Source: an uncultured Burkholderiaceae bacterium
Lineage (GTDB): Bacteria > Pseudomonadota > Gammaproteobacteria > Burkholderiales > Burkholderiaceae
NCBI GenBank assembly: GCA_937871985.1
Contig: CALMPB010000427.1
Span: forward strand, 1-5,178
Length of the DNA: 5,178 nt
Direction of reading: 5' to 3'
In this document: positions 1-5,178 of the stretch, in pieces
Layout of the letters: every line of letters starts with the position of its first letter
How positions within the stretch are numbered: the stretch's first letter is position 1
Made by a program: the position numbers and the translations under genes
The notes under the pieces: model-generated
What the model saw: the letters and a program-made list of their open reading frames with translations, nothing else
Database searches by the model: none
What the model was told of the DNA's origin: nothing

Positions 1-1
1 C

Positions 2-661
2 TTCAATGTGAAAGATTGGGAGGCGCGCCGGGTGCAAGCCAGGTTACGCGCAAGCGAGAGCGATTGGCCTGATGATTACGCGCCTCAGGCATTCATATTG
101 CTCGAGGCCAGGGAGATATCCGGGACGACGATCCACACTGGTCTGGGTGACTTGGAGATCAGGAACCGTATCCAGCACACTGGCATCATACGGGCAAAGG
201 TGGAACCACCATTCCTGGTTCTGGCGGTGGTGGGGGAGCATAATAGGCGCGAAGGCTATCTTCCGCTTCGCGCTTATGCCCAACCGATCTTCAAGGGTAA
301 TCGCTTCATACCTGTCGAGCGTCACGAAGAACGTGCGTTTCTAGAACAACTGGTCAGCTTCCAATACCGAATGCGCCGAAAGAGCGTACAGGTTGCGATC
401 AAGAAACCGCTGTTTGATCTCGTTACACAGGCAGGCCGAGTTCGCCCTGATGCGATCGTAGCATTCCTCGACTATCGAACTGGCCTGGAAGCTGATTTTG
501 CGGTTCAGCTCTTGAGGGAGCACACCCCCCATTATCTTGCCCGCAAGGCCGAAGAGCGAGCACGATTCGAGGAATTTCACCGCACCATCACCTTCGGCAA
601 GCATGAAATTGAAGCCACTGATCTGTTGGATCGCCTTGAGGCTATGATCGATTCCGCGTGA
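2..661 (+). CDS. Hypothetical protein, 5'-truncated by the window edge
   Basis: I do not recognise this family with confidence. The reading frame is open from base 2 to a TGA at 659-661. The first possible start is a GTG at 8-10, but only seven bases precede it and they show no ribosome-binding site, so the true start is probably upstream. The visible 217-219 residues are soluble-looking, with no signal peptide or membrane segment. Numbered from the GTG, there is a beta-rich middle around residues 28-100 (LVLAVVGEH, EGYLPLRAYAQPIF), a basic stretch near 119-131 (RMRRKSVQVAIKKP) and RPDAIVAFLDYRTG near 145-158. The RPD...A-F-L pattern loosely resembles the sheet core of PD-(D/E)xK-type nuclease folds, but a full catalytic set is not evident, so this is only a suggestion. 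The C-terminus is charged and helical. The gene converges on the exported-protein gene, with a hairpin terminator between them. The frame is long and intact; the function is unknown. Confidence 0.75.
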   Translation, partial: FNVKDWEARRVQARLRASESDWPDDYAPQAFILLEAREISGTTIHTGLGDLEIRNRIQHTGIIRAKVEPPFLVLAVVGEHNRREGYLPLRAYAQPIFKGNRFIPVERHEERAFLEQLVSFQYRMRRKSVQVAIKKPLFDLVTQAGRVRPDAIVAFLDYRTGLEADFAVQLLREHTPHYLARKAEERARFEEFHRTITFGKHEIEATDLLDRLEAMIDSA

Positions 662-677
662 AGACTTGATCATCGCA

Positions 678-713
678 AAAGGCCGCCGCTCCTTAGACGG
701 GATGGCGGCCTTT
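678..713. terminator. Bidirectional Rho-independent terminator between convergent genes
   Basis: A perfect 10-bp inverted repeat, AAAGGCCGCC (678-687) and GGCGGCCTTT (704-713), encloses a 16-base loop. TCC (690-692) and GGA (700-702) in the loop can extend the stem. An A run (677-680) on one side and a T run (711-713) on the other give a U tract in either direction, with the longer one (four T) on the minus strand. It lies 16 bases after the stop of the upstream plus-strand gene and 41 bases after the stop of the minus-strand gene at 755, as expected for a shared terminator of converging genes. Confidence 0.85.
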
Positions 714-754
714 CCGCGTCATTTAATGCAGTACCGGCATCACTTTGCCCGATC

Positions 755-1462
755 TCAGAACGAAGCGGCCGCGTTCCGAGGCGCCTTTGCCTCTATTTCG
801 GCAGCCATGCGCTGCTTGCGGGCCTCTCTCGGCGCATCGCCTTCTTCAAGCCTGAGCGTATTCAGGGAGAAGTCTGCATCCACGATCAACCCGGGACGCC
901 CCATGACGATGCCGCTTTCTGAACAGGATGACCGGCTGTCCGACCCCTTCGTGCAATAGACACGGGTCTTCGCCGATTGATAGGTAGCTCGCCCATATCG
1001 GGCATCGGCACTAGCCAGGAAGCGGGCATTGTCCATGCGGTTCGACGGGATCTGGTACTTCACGCTGGAAACGCGCGCGCCACTCGCGGTGGCCGCATAC
1101 CAGACCTCGATACGCTCCCCCTGGCTGCCCGACGCCATCGTGAACAACGGCACCTTCGACTTGTCCACCGTCCCTTTGCCCCGCGAGACGAGAGCTTCGT
1201 TGACTTTCGCTGACCACGAATCCTGGGTCGGATCTTCCGCCTTGGGCGTGAAGCCCTTAGCGATCAGAGCCGAGCGCGCCTGTTCCGGCGACATGTCCAG
1301 CTGCACCCCGGCCACAACGAGGTCTTCCGACTTGATCCAGTGCATCGGGTCCAGCAGATTGTTGATGGCATCCTGAACGGGGCCGCGTGCCGGGACGGCG
1401 GCTTGAACACTCCCTGCCATGGCCAGGACGACGCAAGCCGCCATCACAATATGTTTTCGCAC
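755..1462 (-). CDS. Exported (periplasmic) protein of unknown function
   Basis: The 235-residue product begins with a typical Sec signal peptide: basic RKH at 2-4, a hydrophobic core over about 5-17, and a probable cleavage after VQA (residues 19-21). There is no lipobox Cys at the cleavage point, so it is likely a soluble periplasmic protein rather than a lipoprotein. I chose the GTG at 1460-1462 because GGAG (minus strand, 1469-1472) sits six bases before it and the signal peptide then starts correctly. A TTG at 1483 would add seven residues and place the Shine-Dalgarno sequence inside the gene. Residues about 51-71 (AGVQLDMSPEQARSALIAKG) resemble the 'G-hydrophobic-x-(L/M)-x-(M/S)-(S/T)-x-E-x-(A/V)' helix-entry motif seen in SmpA/OmlA- or BLIP-like small domains; this is inference. 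Cys150 and Cys160 could form a disulfide in the periplasm. The C-terminal 25 residues are charged and Ala/Arg/Glu-rich, probably helical. It follows umuC on the same strand after a 207-base gap that carries its own likely promoter. No link to DNA repair is apparent, so it may be unrelated cargo. Confidence 0.8.
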   Translation of the reverse strand: MRKHIVMAACVVLAMAGSVQAAVPARGPVQDAINNLLDPMHWIKSEDLVVAGVQLDMSPEQARSALIAKGFTPKAEDPTQDSWSAKVNEALVSRGKGTVDKSKVPLFTMASGSQGERIEVWYAATASGARVSSVKYQIPSNRMDNARFLASADARYGRATYQSAKTRVYCTKGSDSRSSCSESGIVMGRPGLIVDADFSLNTLRLEEGDAPREARKQRMAAEIEAKAPRNAAASF

Positions 1463-1468
1463 TACTAT

Positions 1469-1472
1469 CTCC
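1469..1472 (-). promoter_or_regulatory. Ribosome-binding site deciding the GTG start of the exported protein
   Basis: Read on the minus strand, GGAG lies six bases before GTG at 1460-1462. This spacing is ideal and favours that GTG over the upstream in-frame TTG at 1483. Confidence 0.6.
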
Positions 1473-1488
1473 AAGCTTATCAAATAGA

Positions 1489-1517
1489 TGTAGAGCGATA
1501 TCGAGCGTGCGTGACAA
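1489..1517 (-). promoter_or_regulatory. Candidate sigma-70-type promoter of the exported-protein gene
   Basis: On the minus strand, TTGTCA (1512-1517) matches the -35 consensus at 5 of 6 bases. A weaker -10 candidate, TCTACA (1489-1494), follows after a 17-base spacer. Transcription would start near 1482, leaving a leader of about 20 bases that contains the GGAG ribosome-binding site. The -10 match is only 3 of 6, so this is tentative. Confidence 0.35.
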
Positions 1518-1669
1518 AGTGCTGTTAAAAATCGACAATCGATCCTTGAGGGCCCCGCCCTGGAGGCCGGCTATCCTGCCTGCCCCGGTTAGAACTGCTG
1601 CCGAAAGTTCACTGCCAGCGGTGCCGGAGCGCCGATCGAAAGCGCGCGTTCGCCCGGCTCTCTAACGGA

Positions 1670-2938
1670 TCAGCACCGCACTACGGGAACATCCGAAATC
1701 CGTGTCGTGTAAGATGGGGATTTCAGATCGGCTTTAGTACGCCATTCCCGCTTGAACCCTTGGGTGGCGGTCAGTGCGGTCATCTTCCCGTATTTGCCAT
1801 TGATTGAATCGAGCGCGCCCATGAGGCGATCTCGCCGATCGTCCCCAGCCTCGAAAAGCGTCCGGGGGCGAGCATCCGCTGCAATCAAGTCCTCAAGCAT
1901 GATGCCCGCCTTGGTATAGGCGAAACCCTCCCTCCACCCACGCTCCGCGCCCTTCCGGGCAGCCTGCAGGAGTTCCAGAGTGTCATTGGTCATCGGATGC
2001 AAAGTGAGCATTCTCGATGCGCCGTACTGCGCAGAATTATCCTTGAAGCGGTTGGTATGGAAAAACACGGTTAGTCGTCCTGCGACCAAACCGTGATTAC
2101 GCAGCTTTTCGCCGGCTCTGGACGCATATTGAGCGATGGCACCCATCAAGGTCTCGAAATCGGTAACCGGTTTGCCGAATGAACGAGTGACCGCCATGCC
2201 TTTGCGCGGCGGCTCCATAACTTCGACGGCCGATGATGGAATACCGCGCAGTTCGGCAACGATGCGCTCGAGCACAACTCCGCCGACGGAACGCGCCTGT
2301 TTCATAGGCATGTCACGTAGGTGACCGGCAGTGGCGATCCCCAGCGCGTTGACCTTGGCGGCGGTTGCGCGGCCCACTCCCCACACGTCCTCGACGGAAA
2401 ACCGATCGAGTACCCACTTTCGGGTTTGCTCATCCCGCAGATCAGCAACCCCATCAAACAGTGGGTTCTTTTTCGCAGCAGCATTTGCCAGCTTGGCGAG
2501 CGTCTTCGACGTTCCTATGCCCACACATGTCGGGATGGCGGTCCATTGCAGGACCCTTTCACGCATAGCCTGCGCATGAGCAACCAGATCGAGGTGCTCG
2601 AAACCTGCCAGATCTAGAAAATTTTCATCGATACTGTAAATCTCGACATCCTTTGCAAAAGGTTCGAGAGACTTGATAATTCTTCGCTGCACATCTGCGT
2701 ACAAAGTGTAATTAGAAGAAAGAACCCTGATTGAATGAGCTTTAATCTTATCTTTAATTAGATGGAGTGGTTCACCCATCTTTATGCCAAGCGCTTTCGC
2801 TTCTGCTGATCTAGCGACTGCGCAGCCATCATTGTTTGAAGCTACTATAACCGGGACGCCATTTAGGTCCGGCCTAAACACTCTCTCGCACGAAACGTAG
2901 AAATTATTGCAGTCGATCAAGCAAAGAGGTGCGCTCAC
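1670..2938 (-). CDS. umuC: UmuC, catalytic subunit of error-prone DNA polymerase V (Y family)
   Basis: The 422-residue product has the usual UmuC length. UmuC with UmuD'2 forms polymerase V, which copies past lesions that stall the replicative polymerase. Visible Y-family features are the N-terminal metal-binding Asp9 and steric-gate Tyr14 in [13 protein letters not shown], the [10 protein letters not shown] nucleotide-binding segment (35-44), the catalytic acidic pair Asp104-Glu105 in [10 protein letters not shown], the palm/thumb segment [19 protein letters not shown] (139-157), and the helix-hairpin-helix-like [15 protein letters not shown] (186-200). The little-finger domain follows from about 245. 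The C-terminus (about 365-417) matches the UmuC-specific DUF4113 tail, ending in [10 protein letters not shown]. Two oddities: Asn106 replaces the common Ala after the DE pair, and the segment where E. coli UmuC has its clamp-binding QLNLF reads ARPRTLFE, with no Gln. The start is GTG at 2936-2938, overlapping the umuD stop as GTGA, which indicates translational coupling. The 5' part (about 2611-2760) is much more AT-rich than the rest. All catalytic residues are present, so the gene is probably functional. Confidence 0.97.
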   Translation of the reverse strand: MSAPLCLIDCNNFYVSCERVFRPDLNGVPVIVASNNDGCAVARSAEAKALGIKMGEPLHLIKDKIKAHSIRVLSSNYTLYADVQRRIIKSLEPFAKDVEIYSIDENFLDLAGFEHLDLVAHAQAMRERVLQWTAIPTCVGIGTSKTLAKLANAAAKKNPLFDGVADLRDEQTRKWVLDRFSVEDVWGVGRATAAKVNALGIATAGHLRDMPMKQARSVGGVVLERIVAELRGIPSSAVEVMEPPRKGMAVTRSFGKPVTDFETLMGAIAQYASRAGEKLRNHGLVAGRLTVFFHTNRFKDNSAQYGASRMLTLHPMTNDTLELLQAARKGAERGWREGFAYTKAGIMLEDLIAADARPRTLFEAGDDRRDRLMGALDSINGKYGKMTALTATQGFKREWRTKADLKSPSYTTRISDVPVVRC

Positions 2939-3363
2939 AGGTAGCGCCTAGCCAGGCCCGCAACGACTCCCCATACCTCGACGTACTCGTCGACCAGAAT
3001 GGTGGGGTACCCATCCGCCTCTGGCACGAGCCACAGCCGATCATCCATTTTCCTAAGACGCTTTAGCGTTCGTTCGCCGTGAACCACTGCCACGACGATA
3101 TGGCCGGGACGTGGTTTCACAGCGCGGGTGACTACGATCAAGTCACCGTCGTTTATGCCGGCGCCGGACATGGAATATCCATCAACACGCATCACATAGC
3201 TCGCCGCGGGATTCTCAATCAGCCACTGGCCTAGATCGATCGGCTCTTCGATATCGTCAGCAGCCGGCGACGGAAAACCGGCCGGAACCGTGGCGCACAG
3301 CAGCTTCAGTTCACATGGAACCTGATCGAAAGGCACTTCGTGGAGGCGTAAAACGGGAGGCAT
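2935..3363 (-). CDS. umuD: UmuD, self-cleaving subunit of DNA polymerase V (S24 peptidase family)
   Basis: The 142-residue product is close to the 139 residues of E. coli UmuD. RecA-DNA filaments stimulate its self-cleavage to UmuD', which joins UmuC. The cleavage site is clear: [11 protein letters not shown], with the scissile bond expected between Ala28 and Gly29 (Cys-Gly in E. coli). The catalytic Ser64 (GYSMSGAGI) and Lys101 (GERTLKRL) are 37 residues apart, as are Ser60 and Lys97 in E. coli. Tyr63 replaces the Asp of the usual [12 protein letters not shown] and [11 protein letters not shown] match the conserved fold. I chose ATG at 3361-3363. The frame runs upstream to 3444, but that longer version would include the LexA box and the -10 element, and the intermediate ATG at 3390 lies before the predicted transcription start (about 3387). 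A modest ribosome-binding site (GGCGAG) precedes the chosen start. It is the first gene of a two-gene operon with umuC, controlled by the LexA box at 3408-3422. Confidence 0.95.
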   Translation of the reverse strand: MPPVLRLHEVPFDQVPCELKLLCATVPAGFPSPAADDIEEPIDLGQWLIENPAASYVMRVDGYSMSGAGINDGDLIVVTRAVKPRPGHIVVAVVHGERTLKRLRKMDDRLWLVPEADGYPTILVDEYVEVWGVVAGLARRYL

Positions 3364-3393
3364 CGGTACTCGCCAAAGAGGGCAGATCATTCC

Positions 3394-3421
3394 ACTATAC
3401 CAGACTAGAACATTTTGGGAA
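3394..3421 (-). promoter_or_regulatory. umuDC promoter
   Basis: On the minus strand, a -10 element TATAGT (3394-3399, 5 of 6 consensus matches) is preceded, after a 16-base spacer, by TTCCCA (3416-3421, 4 of 6 matches to TTGACA). The start site would be near 3387, giving a leader of about 24 bases before the umuD ATG. The LexA box covers the -35 element and part of the spacer, so bound LexA would block RNA polymerase. Confidence 0.6.
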
Positions 3422-3422
3422 C
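3408..3422 (-). promoter_or_regulatory. LexA box (SOS operator) of umuDC
   Basis: On the minus strand this reads GTTC, seven bases (CCAAAAT), GTTC; on the plus strand, GAAC-N7-GAAC. It is an exact match to the alphaproteobacterial LexA operator GTTC-N7-GTTC, including an AT-rich spacer. It overlaps the predicted umuDC -35 region, the expected place for SOS repression of a known LexA target. Confidence 0.88.
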
Positions 3423-3478
3423 ATACGGGATCCTGGCCAATCAATACAGGATTGTGGATGGAGGCAGATCTTGCCGAT

Positions 3479-3493
3479 GTTCCATATTCGTTC
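3479..3493 (+). promoter_or_regulatory. Second LexA box, facing the cysteine-rich small gene
   Basis: The plus strand reads GTTC (3479-3482), seven bases (CATATTC), GTTC (3490-3493), again an exact alphaproteobacterial LexA operator with an AT-rich spacer. It ends one base before the AAAGG ribosome-binding site of the gene starting at 3506 and lies 56 bases from the umuDC box. I cannot assign the promoter firmly. TTGTGG (3452-3457) with GATGTT (3476-3481) would give a short leader. TTGCCG (3471-3476) with TAAAGG (3494-3499) would put the box in the spacer but make the transcript almost leaderless. Either way the box would block transcription. Confidence 0.8.
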
Positions 3494-3505
3494 TAAAGGC
3501 TGAAG

Positions 3506-3835
3506 ATGATCGCCAGCCCACGAGATTTGTCGGAAGTCAGTCGCAAGGGCGGGACGATTGAAGTGCGCTGCAAAGTATGCGGACACGCCTGTATGTTCGT
3601 GCCGGCTGAGCTTTCGGCCTGGCTGTCGCAAAGACGGAAAGACACCAGCTGGCGCAATTTTTGCCGATATCTGAAATGCTCCAATTGCGGTGCCTATGGA
3701 CCAACGCCCAGTTGGACCCCACTGGATCCTCCGCCGCCTCCTCCATCAGCGCTGGAGGAACGTGCAGGGCAACCTCCACGACCAAGAGCAATCACGCCGG
3801 AAGACTTTAGGAATTTCCGTAAACATTCCCGGTGA
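3506..3835 (+). CDS. Small cysteine-rich, zinc-ribbon-like protein under a LexA box
   Basis: I do not recognise a named family. The 109-residue product has two CxxC pairs, Cys22-x2-Cys25 (CKVCGH) and Cys58-x2-Cys61 (CSNCGA), 33 residues apart, a layout that fits a four-Cys zinc ribbon. Cys29 and Cys53 are additional. Between the pairs lies a basic stretch, SQRRKDTSWRNFCRYLKC. Residues about 66-94 form a proline-rich, probably disordered linker with six consecutive prolines, and a short charged tail follows (TPEDFRNFRKHSR). Such a protein could bind DNA, RNA or a partner protein; its actual role is unknown. The start at 3506 is well supported: AAAGG (3495-3499) lies six bases upstream and an in-frame TAA sits at 3494-3496. 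It is divergent from umuDC, with its own LexA box, so it is probably an SOS gene. No terminator follows, so it may be cotranscribed with the next two genes. Confidence 0.8.
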   Translation: MIASPRDLSEVSRKGGTIEVRCKVCGHACMFVPAELSAWLSQRRKDTSWRNFCRYLKCSNCGAYGPTPSWTPLDPPPPPPSALEERAGQPPRPRAITPEDFRNFRKHSR

Positions 3836-3882
3836 AGCGATGTGCAGGACGGGAAAGAGGAGGGGGAGGGTGACGATCGAAC

Positions 3883-3888
3883 AAGGAG
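3883..3888 (+). promoter_or_regulatory. Strong ribosome-binding site of the DUF7007-like gene
   Basis: AAGGAG lies six bases before the ATG at 3895, a near-perfect Shine-Dalgarno sequence that fixes the start. It is preceded by a 20-base all-purine tract (3851-3870). I see no convincing promoter in the 59 bases after the preceding gene. Confidence 0.75.
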
Positions 3889-3894
3889 ATCGTC

Positions 3895-4518
3895 ATGCAA
3901 AATCACACGCCTTCGCTTCGCCCGGAGACCTCGCCATGGGGCAACGTCGAGCAGGCCGAGCAAATCCTGCCCGGCATCTGGTCAGTTGCTACCTCTTCGC
4001 ATGGCGGGTTGATGCTTTCCGAAGCCCGCCAGAAGGCGATGCCGTTAGCTCTCGCGCTCGAGGCAGGCGCCTACGAAAAGCACGTTGCTTGGGGCAGAGT
4101 TGTCCTCGCCTTTGAAGACGAGTTCCGCAGCAACAATGTCTACGCACCCTCCCACATCCAGGTTGCCCGCGACACGGTTCGCTGCTGGCACACACATGCC
4201 TACACCGCCTTCACCGGCGAGACGGTTCCGGTCAATGAATCGCACGTCCTGAAGCGGCGCGCGGCATACCTCAACGCGGTCGGAAAGATTGTCGTCACCG
4301 CAGCTTGGGGCGATTGGGCCGAATGGGTGCCCCAAGGCCGGGTAGGGGTCGTCGGGCGATGCATTGACGACGTTGACCATCTCGGTAACCCCAGCTTCAC
4401 CGGGCCGGAAAGCTATGCCTTCGTCGATGCAGAGGTCTACAGCGCGCGCGAAGAGGTAAATTCCTTCGACAGCCTCAGCGCCGAGATCATCGACTGCCCC
4501 GCGCAGCTTACCCGCTAA
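3895..4518 (+). CDS. DUF7007-like protein of unknown function
   Basis: The 207-residue product resembles, from memory, the DUF7007 proteins common on alphaproteobacterial plasmids and integrative elements. Their N-terminal pattern is T/S-P-W-G, a short helix, P-G-I, V-x-T/A-x-S/G-H-G-G, L-S. Here it is SPWGNVEQAEQ (13-23), LPGIWSVATSSHGGLMLS (25-42) with His36-Gly37-Gly38, then YEKHVAWGRVVLAFED (60-75). The middle has CWHTHAYTAFTGE (97-109). The C-terminal half has WGDWAEWVPQGRVGVVG (138-154), which may be a second copy of the W-G/VP-G-V pattern or a separate small domain. There is no signal peptide or membrane segment. The biochemical function of the family is not known to me. The gene starts at a strong ribosome-binding site and ends eight bases before the next gene, which almost certainly shares its transcript. 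The family name is moderately confident; the ORF is very secure. Confidence 0.85.
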   Translation: MQNHTPSLRPETSPWGNVEQAEQILPGIWSVATSSHGGLMLSEARQKAMPLALALEAGAYEKHVAWGRVVLAFEDEFRSNNVYAPSHIQVARDTVRCWHTHAYTAFTGETVPVNESHVLKRRAAYLNAVGKIVVTAAWGDWAEWVPQGRVGVVGRCIDDVDHLGNPSFTGPESYAFVDAEVYSAREEVNSFDSLSAEIIDCPAQLTR

Positions 4519-4526
4519 GAGCCGCC

Positions 4527-5178
4527 ATGATCGACATCGCCCTTGGCCTACCGCACTTGCGGCAAGGACCGTTGCTGCGCAGGGCGCTAACCCTGAAGGC
4601 AACCATACTCGTTTCAGCAAACGGCTTGTCTCGCTGGAAGGGCCAAACACCCGACCGCCGATGGATGGGCTGGGATTATGCGCAGCTGCGGAATATCCCC
4701 GAAGGTCGCTCGCTCATTCTCGATTGCGGCGGCTTCACCAGCCACGTCGCCTACGGCGGGTTTCCCTGGACGATCGACCGCTATGTCAGCCTGGCTGCAG
4801 CGCATCCGTTCATGCTCTTCGCAAGCTTCGACTATCCGGTCGAAAGCGAGATAGCGCACGACCGCGCGAGCATAGACGAGCGCCTCGCCCGCACCATCGG
4901 CGCCAATCGCGAAACGCGGCGACGAGCCGCAGACGCCGGCATTTCAGGCAGGTTTATGCCGGTGCTGCAAGGCCGGATCCCTAGCGATTATGAACGCTGC
5001 GCCGATGCCCTGGCATGGTCCATGGTTCCTGGCGCAACGATCGGCGTCGGCAGCATGTGCCGGCGAGACATCAAAGGCCCGGAGGGGCTGATTGCCGTCG
5101 TCGAGCACCTGGACCGGATCTTGCCGGTTGGAGTTCGGCTTCACTGCTTCGGGGCCAAAGGCTCCGCGCTCCCCTATC
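4527..5178 (+). CDS. TGT/DpdA-like (queuine tRNA-ribosyltransferase-like) protein, 3'-truncated by the window edge
   Basis: The frame is open from ATG 4527 to the window end (217 residues visible). AAGAG (4517-4521), overlapping the TAA of the previous gene, is its ribosome-binding site. The sequence reads as the front of a tRNA-guanine transglycosylase-type barrel. LILDCGGF (63-70) aligns with the DSGGF/Y motif carrying the general-base Asp (Asp66; Ser replaced by Cys). ASFDYP (99-104) aligns with the substrate-binding Asp strand (Asp102). PVLQGR (145-150) aligns with the VQG strand (Gln148). IGVGSMCRRD (172-181) aligns with the glycine strand after it. LHCFGAKGSAL (205-215) matches the 'H-x-F-G-(A/V)-(G/K)' strand before the nucleophile. 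The nucleophilic Asp and any zinc-binding cysteines would lie beyond the window. Bacterial TGT inserts preQ1 into tRNA, while DpdA relatives insert preQ0 into DNA and occur in phages and modification islands. Divergence from housekeeping Tgt and the mobile-type context favour the DpdA-like/DUF7221-like group. The substrate (DNA, tRNA or other) cannot be told from the sequence. Confidence 0.8.
   Translation, partial: MIDIALGLPHLRQGPLLRRALTLKATILVSANGLSRWKGQTPDRRWMGWDYAQLRNIPEGRSLILDCGGFTSHVAYGGFPWTIDRYVSLAAAHPFMLFASFDYPVESEIAHDRASIDERLARTIGANRETRRRAADAGISGRFMPVLQGRIPSDYERCADALAWSMVPGATIGVGSMCRRDIKGPEGLIAVVEHLDRILPVGVRLHCFGAKGSALPY

Noticed and set aside
666..959. Open frame on the plus strand opposite the end of the exported-protein gene.
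   Set aside because: It runs through the terminator hairpin and overlaps the better-supported minus-strand gene; its product shows no family features.
1531..1543. Small inverted repeat ATCGA-CAA-TCGAT followed by a T run on the minus strand, possible umuC terminator.
   Set aside because: The stem is only five base pairs with a three-base loop and lies 127 bases after the umuC stop, too weak to call.
1549..1561. AGGGC-CCC-GCCCT inverted repeat in the gap after umuC.
   Set aside because: It is a short GC stem with no adjacent T run in either direction, and is expected by chance in GC-rich DNA.
3721..3760. CCG/CCT-rich stretch looking like a short repeat.
   Set aside because: It is the codon run for the proline-rich linker of the small cysteine-rich protein, not an independent repeat.
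4045..4650. Long open frame on the minus strand opposite the DUF7007-like gene.
   Set aside because: It is antisense to two plus-strand genes with good ribosome-binding sites and family motifs; GC-rich DNA commonly keeps such frames open.
4661..4984. Arg/Ala-rich open frame on the plus strand inside the TGT-like gene.
   Set aside because: It is a different frame within the TGT/DpdA-like gene, has low-complexity composition and no ribosome-binding site; the correct frame starts at 4527 and runs off the window.
1..5178. CRISPR arrays, tRNA or rRNA genes, insertion sequences and attachment sites.
   Set aside because: I saw no regularly spaced repeats, cloverleaf-like segments, transposase motifs or terminal inverted repeats in the window.

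Overview
The window looks like an accessory segment (plasmid, genomic island or integrated element) of an alphaproteobacterium, most likely a sphingomonad. The base composition is moderately GC-rich. The best lineage evidence is two LexA operators of the direct-repeat type GTTC-N7-GTTC, which is the alphaproteobacterial form and differs from the CTGT-N8-ACAG palindrome of gammaproteobacteria. The gene content (umuDC, a DUF7007-type protein, a queuine-transferase-like/DpdA-like protein, genes of unknown function) resembles mobile-element cargo. No transposase, integrase, replication gene or RNA gene is visible.

Layout. Positions 2-661 (+) hold the 3' part of a gene of unknown function that begins before the window. 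A strong symmetrical hairpin at 678-713 separates it from a convergent gene for an exported protein at 755-1462 (-). The umuDC operon for error-prone DNA polymerase V lies at 1670-3363 (-). umuD (2935-3363) overlaps umuC (1670-2938) by four bases (GTGA). A divergent control region at 3364-3505 carries two LexA boxes, one facing umuDC and one facing a small cysteine-rich gene at 3506-3835 (+). Downstream on the plus strand are a DUF7007-like gene (3895-4518) and, eight bases later, a TGT/DpdA-like gene (4527 to the window end). The last gene is cut by the window edge before its expected nucleophile region.

How the genes may work together. umuD and umuC form an SOS-induced translesion synthesis module: UmuD is self-cleaved to UmuD', which joins UmuC as polymerase V. 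The zinc-ribbon-like gene has its own LexA box just before its ribosome-binding site and so is probably induced with umuDC. No terminator is visible between it and the DUF7007/DpdA-like pair, so SOS readthrough into a possible nucleic-acid-modification pair is plausible but unproven. The most notable points are the double-operator control region with its uncharacterised cysteine-rich protein, and the DpdA-like gene on a probable mobile element.
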